A DNA stretch of 64,000 nt from Heterobasidion occidentale (taxonomy: Eukaryota > Basidiomycota > Agaricomycetes > Russulales > Bondarzewiaceae). This document shows positions 48,384 to 58,690 of this stretch, piece after piece (positions within the stretch are counted from its first letter, which is position 1; each line of letters opens with the position of its first letter). Both the position numbers and the translations under genes were made by a program. The notes under the pieces were generated by a model. It did no database searches. It saw only the letters and a program-made list of their open reading frames with translations, and was not told where the DNA came from. The stretch is taken from assembly GCA_039111635.1 (NCBI GenBank), contig JBCAQO010000006.1, forward strand, positions 496,001-560,000, in the 5' to 3' direction.

Positions 48384-49499
48384 ATGAAAAATACTTTGGA
48401 TGCAGAGCTGGAGAAGTATGCTAGAGAGCGCGATGCGGCGATCCAGCGCGCGCACGACGACGCGCTCGTGGAATGGACTATACGGAGGAAAGCTGCCATG
48501 GACGCGATCTCGAAGATAGAGAGTGATCTGAAGGAGTTTCTCGCGGATGGGGAGCAGAGGGTGATGGAAATGAGCAAAGAGGTGGCGGAGAAGTTGTCTG
48601 ACGGGAGGAAAGAGTTAGAGAGAAAAGTATCCGAAAGGAGGAAGGCGCTTGACGATATGTTAAAGGAGTATCAAAAGGAGCTGGAAGCGGAGTGGGAGAA
48701 GGAGCAGAAATCGGGATTGGGCAATATTTTGGAAGGGCAGAGAGTTGTAGAAGACGAGAGGAAGGGAGCAAAGGAAAAGGGAGAGAAGGATAGGAAGGGC
48801 ATTGCCGACGGGTTGAAGGCAAAGCGTCGCGAGCTCCACGCACGGATTCGAACGGCGGAGCATACCGCCAGAAACGAGTGGGAGAGGCAGATGGAAGCCA
48901 CGGTGAAAGCAGCGGTGGAAGTAGAGAAGATGAAACAAGAGCAACGGATGCTAGCCCAGCAGAGAGAGGCAGATGGCGCCATGAGGCTGAGGGAGCGGGA
49001 GCGCCGGGGAGGAAGTAAGAGAGAAGAGGACCACCAGCAGGCTGCAGAACATAAGAAGCAAAGGGACTCGGTTAAGGAGAAGGCGCACGCGCATATCATC
49101 GAGGCTTGGATGAACTACAAGGTTCGTTGGAAGAAGATCGAGTCGAAGCTTCAAGGAAAACCGCTATCTTTCAGCGATATACCCTGGCCGATGCTAAAAA
49201 AGCCAATACACCCGCTGGACATTCCGATCGACAGTATGCGGGAGCTCATTATGTCTCCATATCACTCCACGGGTGAGACTATAGAGGCAAGGCTCTATTC
49301 GGAGCGCAGTCGATGGACCGGGGATTCATTTTCTGGTATACTGTCCAAGGTGGATGAAGCGGATAGGAAGGCAGTCGAGCTCGGGGCCAATCTGGTAAGG
49401 AAGCTTTTGGAGCAGCTGTTGGAACAGAGCGAGGGGTCACCAAGCATCGATGCGTACACGACAGACTCGCTCGGCTCATTGGGTCTTGATTCATACTGA
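48384..49499 (+). CDS. array copy A: coiled-coil protein with HPD-less J-like C-terminus (intact)
   Basis: Intronless, ATG 48384 (MKNTLDAELEKYARERDAA), stop TGA 49497-49499, 371 residues. Residues ~1-250 form one long, highly charged coiled coil (EEVAEKL, KELERKVSERRKALDDMLKE, QRMLAQQREADGA). A linker follows, with HIIEAWMNYKVRWKKIESK and LSFSDIPWPMLKKPIHPLDI. The C-terminal ~80 residues (IDSMRELIMSPYHSTGETIE, then RLYSERSRWTGDSFSGILSK, VDEADRKAVELGANLVRKLL) have the layout of the J-like domain at the end of many mushroom-fungal coiled-coil proteins, where the equivalent of RWTGD is RWHPD. The family is known to me only from that resemblance. No signal peptide or membrane segment. A cytosolic scaffold or co-chaperone-derived role is inference. 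Confidence 0.82.
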   Translation: MKNTLDAELEKYARERDAAIQRAHDDALVEWTIRRKAAMDAISKIESDLKEFLADGEQRVMEMSKEVAEKLSDGRKELERKVSERRKALDDMLKEYQKELEAEWEKEQKSGLGNILEGQRVVEDERKGAKEKGEKDRKGIADGLKAKRRELHARIRTAEHTARNEWERQMEATVKAAVEVEKMKQEQRMLAQQREADGAMRLRERERRGGSKREEDHQQAAEHKKQRDSVKEKAHAHIIEAWMNYKVRWKKIESKLQGKPLSFSDIPWPMLKKPIHPLDIPIDSMRELIMSPYHSTGETIEARLYSERSRWTGDSFSGILSKVDEADRKAVELGANLVRKLLEQLLEQSEGSPSIDAYTTDSLGSLGLDSY

Positions 49500-49954
49500 A
49501 GTGATCTGAAATATTTTCGCACCTATATCTCGTACAGAACTGCCAGATTTTTTGAGAACAGTGCGATGCAATCCCCGTCGCAGTCCGTCGTTGAAGGGAG
49601 TCGCTGGAGGTCGCTGGCCTGGCAATCCGAAACAAGCGACAACAAGTCGATTTCAACACGCCAGCGTCAAGCTTGACGTCGACGTCGGACGCATCGCTAT
49701 GAGTGTCCGACACTTTGCTACAACTTGTAGGACACTGCTGGTATTTGTCACTTTTTTACCACACGCGTGAGGTGTTGCGATGAGCCTATTTCTGCTCATG
49801 TAAGCGCATGGCTTGGGCCAACCTGGGCCAACATTTCAGATCTTAGAGGTCATCCTCTCGAGCGGGTTGGCTCGTCGGTATGCAGAGACTGCGAGTTCAA
49901 GTGTACTGAAAACCCTAGGTTACGTAGGACTTTGTCGCTAACTCAAATGAACAA
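49500..49954. other. array unit A/B spacer
   Basis: 3' region of copy A. Its first part (attttcgcacctatatctcg and onward) is related to sequence at 57780-57830 after the D' fragment, so the 3' flank is duplicated as well. No gene. Confidence 0.5.
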
Positions 49955-50704
49955 AGGCTGCTGGACGCGAGCGTCGCAAGACCGTCGGAGGCGCCTTGCT
50001 GTGCCGAATCTGGGACGGGCTGTTCGCGTTCGTGCAGACGCGCGTCGGTCCGGCCTTGTTCAACGGAAGGCAGAACGTAACCTGTCAATGCTGTCAACGC
50101 TGTCAGCGCTCAAGCGCCCTTGCGCCCTTGTGTGTCTGCAGGCAATGATCCCCGCTCGCCGAGGACAAGGGCAGCCGACGACGTGATCCGCACAATTCCC
50201 CAGATCGGGCCCCCGCCTTCCTGCGCACAACCCTCGCAGGCATCGTAAAACCACAAGAAATACAACGCACTGCCCGAACGAGTCGATACGAGGCGGATGC
50301 CCCTGGCGCGTGCCCGGCCGAGGAAGGGAAACGCATAGAGCTGGTCGCCTGCGAGGCTGCTACTATGTGCCCTGGAATCCTCGGTGAAGCGCAGATACGT
50401 GGGCGAGAGTCGTAAGCGCAATCGACTACGCGACTGGGATGATGGCAAAGCGCTCCTTTGCGGGATATAAGACGGGGAAGGCGTAGGAGGAGAGGGCATA
50501 CTGAACAGCTCTCCTCGTCAGATTCTGCGCGTTTCGTACCTCGCTGATTACTGATCGACGCTTTTGCCGAATTCGAGCATCATATTGGACTGGTGTGGTG
50601 CTGGTGAGTGGTACTAGCCATGGACGAGGATCAGCCTCTGAACCCCTCAGATTTTCGCAGTAACCCGGCAGCATATATCGATATCTAGGCGACGACCAGG
50701 TCAG
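49955..50704 (+). promoter_or_regulatory. array unit B upstream block (duplicated promoter region)
   Basis: Corresponds to 47655-48383. Landmarks: ggctgctggacgcgagcgtc at 49957, gaggacaagggcagccgacg at 50160, ctggaatcctcggtgaagcg at 50373 and the TATA element tataagacggggaag at 50466. The ancestral start is mutated: ATA TCT AGG at 50681-50689 stands where copies C and D have ATG TCT (A/A)GG/AAG, so translation should start at the next in-frame ATG, 50705. Confidence 0.7.
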
Positions 50705-51718
50705 ATGAAGAACGCTCTGGAGATCCAATTGCAGGATGAGAAGAGGAAGGTCGACGAAGTGATCCTGCGCGAGCGCAAGAAGGCGCATTTGCAATGGGAG
50801 TCCCTCAGAAGTGCGGCCAAGAAGACAATCCTGGAGATCGAAACCGAAAGCAACGCTAAGCTCGCAGACGAGGACAAGAGGATCGAGGAGGTGAAGAGGC
50901 AAGCCACGCAGAAGTTATCGAAGGCGAAGGAACAGATGGACGAAGAACTGAGGCAGCTGAAGAGTAAGCACGAGCGGGAGTGGGATGAACTAACGAGAGT
51001 GGAGATGGGCAACGTCTTGGAAGAGGAAAGGCAGGCGACGGCGAAGAGGATAAGCGTGGAGGAGGAGGCAGAGGAGAAGAGAAAAGAGGTTAAGGCAAAG
51101 CTGAAGGCGGATAACGAGGAGCTCTACGATCGGCTTGGAGAGGTAGTCAACAGCGCACGACTCGACGGGCGAGATCGAATGGCCGAAGCAGTGAAGAAGT
51201 GGTTTGAAGACAAGAACAGGAGGGAGATGAATCTGATACTGGCTCAGCAGAAAGAAGCGGAGGCTTCCAGGCGGCACAGGGAACAGGATCGACGGGCAAA
51301 AAGCAAGAGAGACGAGAGCAAGCGACGGGCTGCAGAGGAGGGGCGGAGAGGGTACGCTAGAGAGCGTATCGTCAAGGCCTGGGCTAAGTACGAACCCTAC
51401 TGGAGCAACGTCAAGGGACGTCAAGGGGTGCTTTCATCGTTCAGCGACATACCATGGCCTCTGCTAAAGACCCCAAACCACGCATTCGACATTCAGATCG
51501 ATGCTATGCAGGAACGCGTTCTATCTTCGAACGACTCCCCGCGTGTTTCTGTGGAGGAAAGGCTGATCTCAGAGCTCAGGCGGTGGGATGAAGACGTGTT
51601 TGCCGATATTCTTTCTAGAGTGACTGAAGCGGACAAGACGGAGGTGGAGCTCGGGGCCAATCTCGTGAGGGCGTATTGGGAGAGCTGCTGGAACAGAGCG
51701 AGGGGGAGCCAAGTATAA
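50705..51718 (+). CDS. array copy B: coiled-coil protein with HPD-less J-like C-terminus (intact)
   Basis: Intronless, ATG 50705 (MKNALEIQLQDEKRKVDEVI), 337 residues, stop 51716-51718. Coiled coil to about residue 235 (EVKRQATQKLSKAKEQMDEE and following), then RIVKAWAKYEPYWSNVKGRQ, SSFSDIPWPLLKTPNHAFDI and the J-like end (QERVLSSNDSPRVSVEERL, RRWDEDVFADILSRV, EADKTEVELGANLVR). The usual HPD tripeptide is DED. The end AYWESCWNRARGSQV differs from the other copies and may be a small frame change near the terminus. Closest to copy D by eye. Confidence 0.82.
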   Translation: MKNALEIQLQDEKRKVDEVILRERKKAHLQWESLRSAAKKTILEIETESNAKLADEDKRIEEVKRQATQKLSKAKEQMDEELRQLKSKHEREWDELTRVEMGNVLEEERQATAKRISVEEEAEEKRKEVKAKLKADNEELYDRLGEVVNSARLDGRDRMAEAVKKWFEDKNRREMNLILAQQKEAEASRRHREQDRRAKSKRDESKRRAAEEGRRGYARERIVKAWAKYEPYWSNVKGRQGVLSSFSDIPWPLLKTPNHAFDIQIDAMQERVLSSNDSPRVSVEERLISELRRWDEDVFADILSRVTEADKTEVELGANLVRAYWESCWNRARGSQV

Positions 51719-51999
51719 GTGCGAGCACGAGAAGTTCGTCCAGCTCCCGGTCGCTGCACACTAGATATCCATCCTGAGGACATTGAAGGAAATATACCCA
51801 TACCCACGAGTTTGCAGTATTCCGATGGCCATCAAAGCTGTGATTGCAAGGAGACGTCCCGCTCGCGGTTTCACTCTTTGCAACTAGGTTGAAGAAGCAG
51901 ATGATGAGGGTGCCAGTACGAAAGTTGCAGGATATACACATAGGTGGTCCTCTTCGTTTAGCTAAGGCTTCATTTCGTCCCTGTTCATAGAACGTAAAC
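51719..51999. other. array unit B/C spacer
   Basis: 3' flank of copy B; a short non-coding spacer. Nothing recognised. Confidence 0.5.
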
Positions 52000-52560
52000 T
52001 GCCAGCGCTCCAATGCTCGAACGCCATCGCGCGTCCGCAGGCAATGATCCCCGCTCGCCGAGGACAAAGGCAGCCGACGACGCGATCCGCACAATTCCTA
52101 GATCGGGCACCCCGCCTTCCTGCACGCGGTCCACGCAGGCATCGTGGAGCCACAAGAAACACAACACTTCGCTGAAGCTGGGCACGTGACCGACCGAGAA
52201 TAGAAACCGCACAGGTGCGAGGCCTCTCCTATAGACGTGCCCCGAGATCCTCGGTGAAGTGCAGTTACGTAGCGAAGGTCGTATAAGGTATTGACTGCTC
52301 TGTGCAGCTCAAACGACAGCAAAGCGCTCGTGGCATGCGCTGTGCGGGTATAAGACAGGGAAGTCAGAGGTGCGGGCATAGTTGACAGCTCTCCTCAGAC
52401 TCTGTGCATCTCGTCCCTTGCGTATTACTGATCGACGCTTGTGCCGAACCTGAGCCTCTTGGCAGAATTGCTGTGCTAGAACCGGTGAGTCGCACGATCC
52501 ATGGGTGAGAAGAGACCCTTGAACCTCCAGATTGTCGCATGAAACAGGAAGCGTATCACG
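52000..52560 (+). promoter_or_regulatory. array unit C upstream block (duplicated promoter region)
   Basis: Landmarks shared with other units: aatgatccccgctcgccgag at 52043, gcaccccgccttcctgcacg at 52107, ccccgagatcctcggtgaag at 52240 and TATA element gtataagacagggaag at 52348. TATA is 212 nt before the ATG. Confidence 0.7.
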
Positions 52561-53649
52561 ATGTCTAGGTGGCGAGCGGGTCAGATACAGAACACCTTGG
52601 AGATGGAGATAGGGGAGGAGAGGAAGAAGGTCGACGAATCGATTCTACACGAGCGCAAGAAGGCACGCTCGAAATTCGATGCCCTCAAGAAAACCGCTAA
52701 GGAAGCCATTTTGAAACTAGAAGCTGACAGTAAAGCGCAACTCGCAGGGGAGGAGGAGAGGATAGAGAGGCTGAGAACAGACGCGATGGACAGATTATCG
52801 GAGAAGAGAAAAGAATTAGATGAAAGACTAAGGCGGTTTAAGATTGAATTGGAAGAGGATTGGGAAAAGCAAAAGAAATCGGAGATGGAACAGATCTTGG
52901 AGGAGGAAAGGAAAGTGGCGAAGCAGAAGATGCAAGCAAAGGACGCGACAAAGATGGAGAAAAAGGCCATTGGAGAATACATGATGTTGGACATCAAGGA
53001 GGCTCAGGAGGGTTTCCAAACGGTGGAGCGTGGGTTGCGATCTGAGGGGCAGAAGAAGGTGGAAGATGCGGTGAAGAGGTGGTTTGAAGAAGAGAAGAGG
53101 TCAAAAGAGGGATCGATGCTGACCCAGTTGGAGGCAGAAGGATTCAGGAGGCAGAGGGAGCAGGAGCAATGGGAGCAAGGTAAGAGAGACGAGAGCGAGC
53201 GACAGACCGCAGAGCGGAGGAAGCAGAAGGAGTTAGCTGAGGAGCGAAGGCGCACGGGTATCGCCAAGGCTCGGACGAAGTACGAGTCCCGCTGGAGGAA
53301 GATCAAGGAGGCTAACGAGACGCCATCATACTTCAGCGACATGCCTTGGCCGACGCTACAGGCGCCAACCCACGCACTAGACATTCCCATTGATGCGATA
53401 AGGGAGTTCCTTTTATCTCCGGACCACTCCACACAAGCTTCTGCAGAGAGCAGGTTGCGATCGGAACTCGAACGGTGGCGCTCAGATGCCTTAGTCGATG
53501 TCCTTTCCAGGGTTGTTGAAGAAGACAAGACAAAAGTAGAGCTCGGGGCCAATCTCGTGAGGATATTGTTGAATGAGCTGTTGTTGTTGGAAGTTCCAAG
53601 CATGGATACAGATGCGGTGGGTTCGCTCTATGATGATGCGACTGCTTGA
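52561..53649 (+). CDS. array copy C: coiled-coil protein with HPD-less J-like C-terminus (intact)
   Basis: Intronless, ATG 52561 (MSRWRAGQIQNTLEMEIGEE), the ancestral start; 362 residues, stop 53647-53649. Coiled coil to about residue 250 (EEERKVAKQKMQAKDATKME and similar), then IAKARTKYESRWRKIKEANE, SYFSDMPWPTLQAPTHALDI and the J-like end (IREFLLSPDHSTQASAESRL, RSELERWRSDALVDVLSRVV, EEDKTKVELGANLVRILLNE). HPD is replaced by RSD. The C-terminal 80 residues are more alike between copies than the coiled coil, so the J-like end appears to be the constrained part. Confidence 0.82.
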   Translation: MSRWRAGQIQNTLEMEIGEERKKVDESILHERKKARSKFDALKKTAKEAILKLEADSKAQLAGEEERIERLRTDAMDRLSEKRKELDERLRRFKIELEEDWEKQKKSEMEQILEEERKVAKQKMQAKDATKMEKKAIGEYMMLDIKEAQEGFQTVERGLRSEGQKKVEDAVKRWFEEEKRSKEGSMLTQLEAEGFRRQREQEQWEQGKRDESERQTAERRKQKELAEERRRTGIAKARTKYESRWRKIKEANETPSYFSDMPWPTLQAPTHALDIPIDAIREFLLSPDHSTQASAESRLRSELERWRSDALVDVLSRVVEEDKTKVELGANLVRILLNELLLLEVPSMDTDAVGSLYDDATA

Positions 53650-54599
53650 CAACCTAGTCCATACTCGAGGGACCATGCAGTCTTGTTTCTTTGATCGCTG
53701 TACAAACTATGATCAAGAACAGACGGAATCCAAGATCGAAGTGTGCGATGTCTGTGCTTACAATTCTTGAGCTAGCCTGGAACCTCCAGATTACTCCGAG
53801 AACTGTCCAAAATGTCCTCCATCCTCCGATGTGTGGAGGCCCCGCGATATTAATCGGCCAAACAAACAATATATTGCAATGGAGAGTTGAGACATACAAT
53901 TGCAACAGTCCAACCATGCAGCACAAGGAGGGAGATGTGGGTAGGGAAGAAAGGTTGGGAAATCGGCACATCGACTTGAACAATGAGCTCAACGATGAAA
54001 TCAATCTCACAACCTCTCTTGACCTTCAACCACCATCATCACCGAGTCTTTTGTGCGCACATCGTAAGGAGGGTTGGCCTCGTGCCACAACTTCGAGTTG
54101 ATGCAGTATACTGGGAGCGCTTTGGGGAAGGAGGTGGGGCCATTTTCCTGTACATCGCGAAAAAAAGATGCTATAGACTTAGTAGCCTATCATAGCTAAG
54201 CTGATTATCATCGACGGTATGTAAGAGCAAAACACCAAGGTCAGAACGACGACGTTGAGGGGAAATTGACGACAGGACGATGGTGTTGGGTAGTCAGTCA
54301 ATGACGGTCAGTGACGGTCAGACGGAAGCGAGGACAGCAGTGGGCAGAGCGCTAAATTCCCACGTGTACTCGGTCCGGTACCTTATCAGCCCTATTTCCA
54401 AAGCTGCCCCGAGAGCCTGCCCCAAGTCTGCCCCATCGTCAAAAGAAACATGGACATTGATACTAAAGACCGCGGGGCAACGCACACAGAAGTTGAGAAT
54501 TCCTGCAGATTCCAGAATGCATACTCAGTGAAATACAGATTTCCCACTTCGTACAGCCATACTGCGTTTCGTTCCTCTAGTGTTCCTCTTGAACACAAA
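53650..54599. other. array unit C/D spacer
   Basis: About 950 nt without a recognised gene. Longer than the other spacers; short ORFs on both strands only. Confidence 0.5.
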
Positions 54600-55184
54600 A
54601 ACGTAAAATCCGTCAGCGCTCGAGTGCTTGTGCGCCATCGCGCGTCCGCAGCAGACGATCCGCGCTCGCAGAGGACCAGGGCAGCCGAAGACGCGATCTG
54701 CACAATCGCCCAGATCGGGCACCCCGCCTTCCTGCACGCAGCCCCCGCGGGCATCGCAGAATCACAAGAGACACAACGTGTCGCAGCAGTCGTCGCTCGA
54801 ACTAGGCACGTGGCGACAGAGGATGGAAATCGTACAGCGTGCAAGGTCTCTCTCATAGACGTGCACTGGGATCCCCGGTGAAGTGCAGTTATAAGACGAC
54901 AGTCGAGTAGGGAAATGGACTGCTCAATGCAGCTCGGACGATGAAAAAACGCTCCTAGCATGCGCTGTGCGGGATATAAGACAGGGAAGTCGGAGGAGCG
55001 GGAATACGCGACAGCTCTCCTCATCAGACACACATCTTGTACCTTGCCGATTGCTGATAGACGACTTGGCTGAACCCAAAACTCGTATCAGGATTTCGCT
55101 GGTGCTGGTGAGTGGTATTATCCATGGAAGAGGGAGGACCTTCGAACACCCCAGATTGTCGCAGTGAATAGTAAACATATATCG
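54600..55184 (+). promoter_or_regulatory. array unit D upstream block (duplicated promoter region)
   Basis: Landmarks: gaggaccagggcagccgaag at 54673, gggcaccccgccttcctgca at 54717, ctgggatccccggtgaagtg at 54866 and TATA element gatataagacagggaag at 54974. TATA lies 210 nt before the ATG. The promoter block is as well preserved as those of the intact copies. Confidence 0.7.
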
Positions 55185-56297
55185 ATGTCTAAGCGACGAC
55201 CGGGTCAGACGAAGAATGCTTTGGAGATACAATTGGAGGAAGAGGAGAGGAGTGTCGACAAAATGATCTTGCGCGAGCGCAAGAAGGCGCATTTGAATGG
55301 GAGACCCTCAAAGATCTGCCAAGAGAGAAATGCTCGAGATCGAAGCCCGCAGCAAGGAAAGGCTCGCAGATGAGAAGAGCGGAATCGAGGAGGTGAAGAT
55401 ACAAGCGATGGGTAGGTTATCCAAGGCAAGGGAAGATATGGACGAAGTATTGAGGCAGTTGAAGAGTGATCACGAGCGGAGTGGAGTAGACTGACGGGAT
55501 TGGAGATGGACATCATTTTGGAAAGGAAAGAGAGATGACGGCGAAGGGATTAGCATGGAGGAGGAGGCAGAGGAGAAGAGAAAGGACGTCAAGGCAAAGC
55601 TGAAGGCGAGAATGATGAGCTCTACAGTCGTCTCCGAGAAGCAGTCCAGCGCGCACGAGCCGATGGGCGAACGCGGACGGGCGAAGCAGTGAGAAAGTGG
55701 TTTGAGGACAAGAACAATAGGGAGCGGGATCTGATGCTAGCTCACCAGACAGAAGCGGAGGCATCTAGGCAACACAGGGAACGGGAACGACGAGCAAGAA
55801 GTAAAGGAGATGAGAACAAGCGACGAACCGCAGAGGAGAGCAGGAAGAAATATCTGGCTAAAGAGCAGGCGCGGGCGCACGTCGCCAAGGCCTGGGAAGA
55901 GTACAAGTCCCGCTGGAGCAGAATCGAGTCGGACCCTCGAGGGACGGTTTTATCGTTTTGCGACATACCATGGCCGACGTTAAAGACCCCATACTATGCC
56001 TTCGACATTCAGATCGATGGCATACATGAACTCGTCCTGTCTCCAAACCACTCCCCCGAGGTTTCAGTAGAGGCACGACTGGATTCGGAGCTCAAGCGAT
56101 GGGATGAGGACGTGTTTGCCGATGTCATTTCCAGGGTGGCAGAAGCGGACAGGACGCAAGTGGAACTAGGGGCCAGTCTCGTGAGGACGTTTATGGAGGA
56201 GCTATTAGAACGGAGCGAGAGAACGCCGAGCATGGGCACGGACAAGAAAAGCTCGCGGAACTCCTTATGCAGTATATCTCCGTACGGAGATAATTGA
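55185..56297 (+). pseudogene. array copy D: same family, broken by several small deletions
   Basis: ATG 55185 (MSKRRPGQTKNALEIQLEEE). One base is missing at ~55296 (TTGAATGG where copy B has TTGCAATGG). G runs are shortened at ~55478-55490 (GAGCGGAGTGGAGTAG against GAGCGGGAGTGGGATG), producing a stop, and further small losses follow to ~55680. The C-terminal half is open again from 55689: HVAKAWEEYKSRWSRIESDP, LSFCDIPWPTLKTPYYAFDI, HELVLSPNHSPEVSVEARLD, ELKRWDEDVFADVISRVAEA and a normal end at 56297. Lesions are concentrated in the coiled-coil part. Confidence 0.78.
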
Positions 56298-56299
56298 GA

Positions 56300-56990
56300 A
56301 CAGTATCCCCGTACCAGAAGAGCTCAATCACGCCGAGCACGTTCCTATCGAGCACGACATCATGACGGAAGCGGAAGAGGCGGCCTGTAAGCTGTATCGC
56401 CTGCATGTGAGAGAGGTGGGAGAGGTTCAGAGCGCAAGTCGATGCGAGCTGGCGCAAGGTCGAGGTCGTGCGCGGGTCGGAAAAGATCACGTGCGTAGTG
56501 CGCAAAGAGCGCCGACTCGGCAGGCCAACGCGAGACGGAGAGCGTTCGGACAATTCGAACGCTGAGATATGCGTAAACACCACGACGGTCAGGGACGTAC
56601 CAAGGGCATATGGCGCGGCGGTTCCGACCTCTAACGAGTTATCCGACAAGAGAGCGATGAACTTGTCCTGCATGGCGTTGTCGACTCCGAACTTCTTAAG
56701 TTCGTCATTGCCGTCGCACATCTCCGCAATGCACAGCGCGGACCACTGCCGAAGTAAACATTCGCCCTTGTCTAGGCACTTGAAGCAAGAATGGAGACGC
56801 TCTCCCATCGCACGCATTCCGACGAGGAGGAGAATCACGAACCATTGAGGAGAGTACGAATGCACACATGGGCTTGTGCTCCGAGAAATCTGGTATGGTG
56901 GCGTTCAAAGGGTCCTGCAGTTGATGGGTGCAATCAGGCCTCGTTTTTGGGAACAGGGTCAGGAAGAGCATGTGAGCGAATTAGAGAACT
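56300..56990 (-). pseudogene. fragment resembling Raptor/KOG1 HEAT repeats
   Basis: On the minus strand two separated pieces match the HEAT-repeat region of the TORC1 subunit Raptor (Kog1/Mip1) in order: DPLNATIPDFSEHKPMCAFV with LSSMVRDSPP (~56880-56930), then CFKCLDKGECLLRQWSALCI with AEMCDGNDELKKFGVD, DKFIALLSDNSLEVG and APYALGT (~56620-56790). The sequence between is frameshifted. Further on, FWYGDTVLNYLRTEI (~56290-56340) may be another part or unrelated. No Raptor caspase-like N-terminus or WD40 end is present, so this is a displaced partial copy. The full gene should be elsewhere in the genome. Confidence 0.6.
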
Positions 56991-57489
56991 AAAAGATAAG
57001 CGAACATGAAACTCACCACAAAAGCGATAGTCCCTTCGACCGCGGCGCCCGGATAGTCTCCCAAAGGCAACAACATATGCGATCCTCCTTCAACCTCCGC
57101 CGTGGTCTCCGGATTTTAACATCTGACGCCCGACGCCCAGCGCCCGTCGCGCGAGACTGCCAAGGTCCTTGATGAAAACAGGAGAGGCTATGGGCCGCTT
57201 AGGCGTTAATAGGACGGGAGCGCGTTGTTCTGCTAGATGAGGAGAAGGATTGCCTGAATTTCTGTCACTGTCATCGGCGACAGCGGTGTCGCGGACGGTA
57301 GGTGGTGCAATTGTAGGAAGCAAAGACGCGTCCATGGCTCGTACGTCTGTTCAATGCTGATCGGCGCCCGCGCGCGCGCAGACAGAAGCACAGATAGCAG
57401 TCCGCGACCTTAACAGAGATAGACCGGTGATGAGACGAGAGTCCTGATTCGATCGACGATCTGACTACACCGCATTTTCACCGGGCATG
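56991..57489. other. spacer next to the Raptor-like fragment
   Basis: A minus ORF of 81 codons (57090-57335) begins MDASLLPTIAPPTVRDTAVA. It could be the start of a small gene or part of the displaced fragment. Not recognised. Confidence 0.4.
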
Positions 57490-57760
57490 AGTCATCGAAG
57501 GCGGTTCACGGAAACCCCTTCTGTCAATGCGATGCAGCAACTATGCGAGTCTCTGGCAGTACTCCTCCGTGGGTCTTTCTACGGAGGGAACTCTACGTTC
57601 AGAACGCAGACGGTGGGATTTATTCGCCCATGTCCTTTCCAGCGTCACTGAAGACAAGACAGAAGTAGAGCTGGTAGGTATCTCGCGAGGGTGTTTTGGA
57701 GTCACTATAGAGCAAAAGGAGTATGGAGACGACATATACTGGTCGTAGCCTACTGACGCT
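57490..57760 (+). pseudogene. array fragment D': C-terminal scrap of the coiled-coil/J-like family
   Basis: The frame at 57527-57748 contains LRSERRRWDLFAHVLSSVTE and DKTEVELVG, which match the J-like ends of copies B and C (LISELRRWDEDVFADILSRV, EADKTEVELG). No coiled-coil part or promoter is left on this fragment. Confidence 0.75.
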
Positions 57761-58199
57761 GAGCGTTGATTTGAAGGAGATATATCCTTGAGCTCGTATC
57801 CGGTACGGAACTGCCAATTTCATGGAAAGAGTCCGGTGCAAGACCTGTCCGTCGACGGCACTATCAAAGCCGTACCTCCCATATGTATATAAGCAACAAC
57901 AATTCATTTTCAACATTCAGGACGTCAACGCGTCGTTATAGATAGGTCTTTATCAGCATTCGACCTCATTTAACGCTTTGCCAATGATTTCGAGGATATT
58001 TGACAATGTCAACGTCTTCTCCTGCCTCGAGGACATCCCATTCTCAAAATCAAGCCCAAGAGGCAGAAGCTGGCAGAAGCAAAGGTTATGATAGAGTCCA
58101 CATGGCCGCACATGGTGTTAGTACGGAGCTGGAGAAATACATACTCAGATACAGAGTTCCCCTTCGTACAGCTAAGATTCATTTCGTCCTTGTGCAACC
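57761..58199. other. spacer between fragment D' and unit E
   Basis: Begins with a 3' flank like that of copy A (ctcgtatccggtacggaactgccaa at ~57790). Rest unrecognised. Confidence 0.45.
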
Positions 58200-58690
58200 C
58201 ACCGGACAACCACGAGGAATAAGAAGCCCAACACGCCTCGAATGCACCCACGCGAAGGTGTCCGGCTGCCATATTAGCACTAGCGCGCAACGGTCTGGCG
58301 CGTGGTTGGCCGAGGATGGAAACTTCACAGCGCCAACCAGTGATCTGCGAATTCCTCATCCTTGGATCCTTGCTGAAGTAGAGACATCTCGGCGGGAGGT
58401 GCAGAAGGTGCAGATCCAGCTGCGTGCGCAGCTAGAACAACGGAATAGCGCCCGTCCTACACGTTGCGCAGATTGTTATACGTGGAAAGAGGGGTGAAAA
58501 TAAGGTGCGCTGCTCTCACAGCTTTCCTTGGCGTCTCTGCGCACTTTACCCCTCCCAATCGTCGACCACCATTCCACGCTCTTGCCCAATTCGAGTCTAG
58601 TGATAAATCGTAGGCAACTATTGGTGAGTGGGCCATTGATCAAGAGGAATCAGATATTGAGGCCGTCATGGCAGACGAAAGCGGTTCACA
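58200..58690 (+). promoter_or_regulatory. array unit E upstream block (degraded)
   Basis: Diverged copy of the unit promoter. Landmarks such as tggttggccgaggatggaaac (58303-58323) and ggtgagtgggccattgatc (58622) remain, but the TATA element is not recognisable: at the expected spot the sequence reads ggggtgaaaataagg (58490-58504). Confidence 0.55.

Noticed and set aside
47778..50499. Minus-strand ORFs in the promoter blocks of array units (for example 47797-48210 and 50110-50499) as a conserved antisense gene
   Set aside because: Compared between units, the recurring motifs fall in different frames, so DNA rather than protein is conserved; explained by block duplication.
56191..56865. 224-codon minus ORF as a complete gene
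   Set aside because: Only part matches Raptor and its first portion continues on the other side of a frame change at ~56800; it overlaps the 3' end of array copy D.
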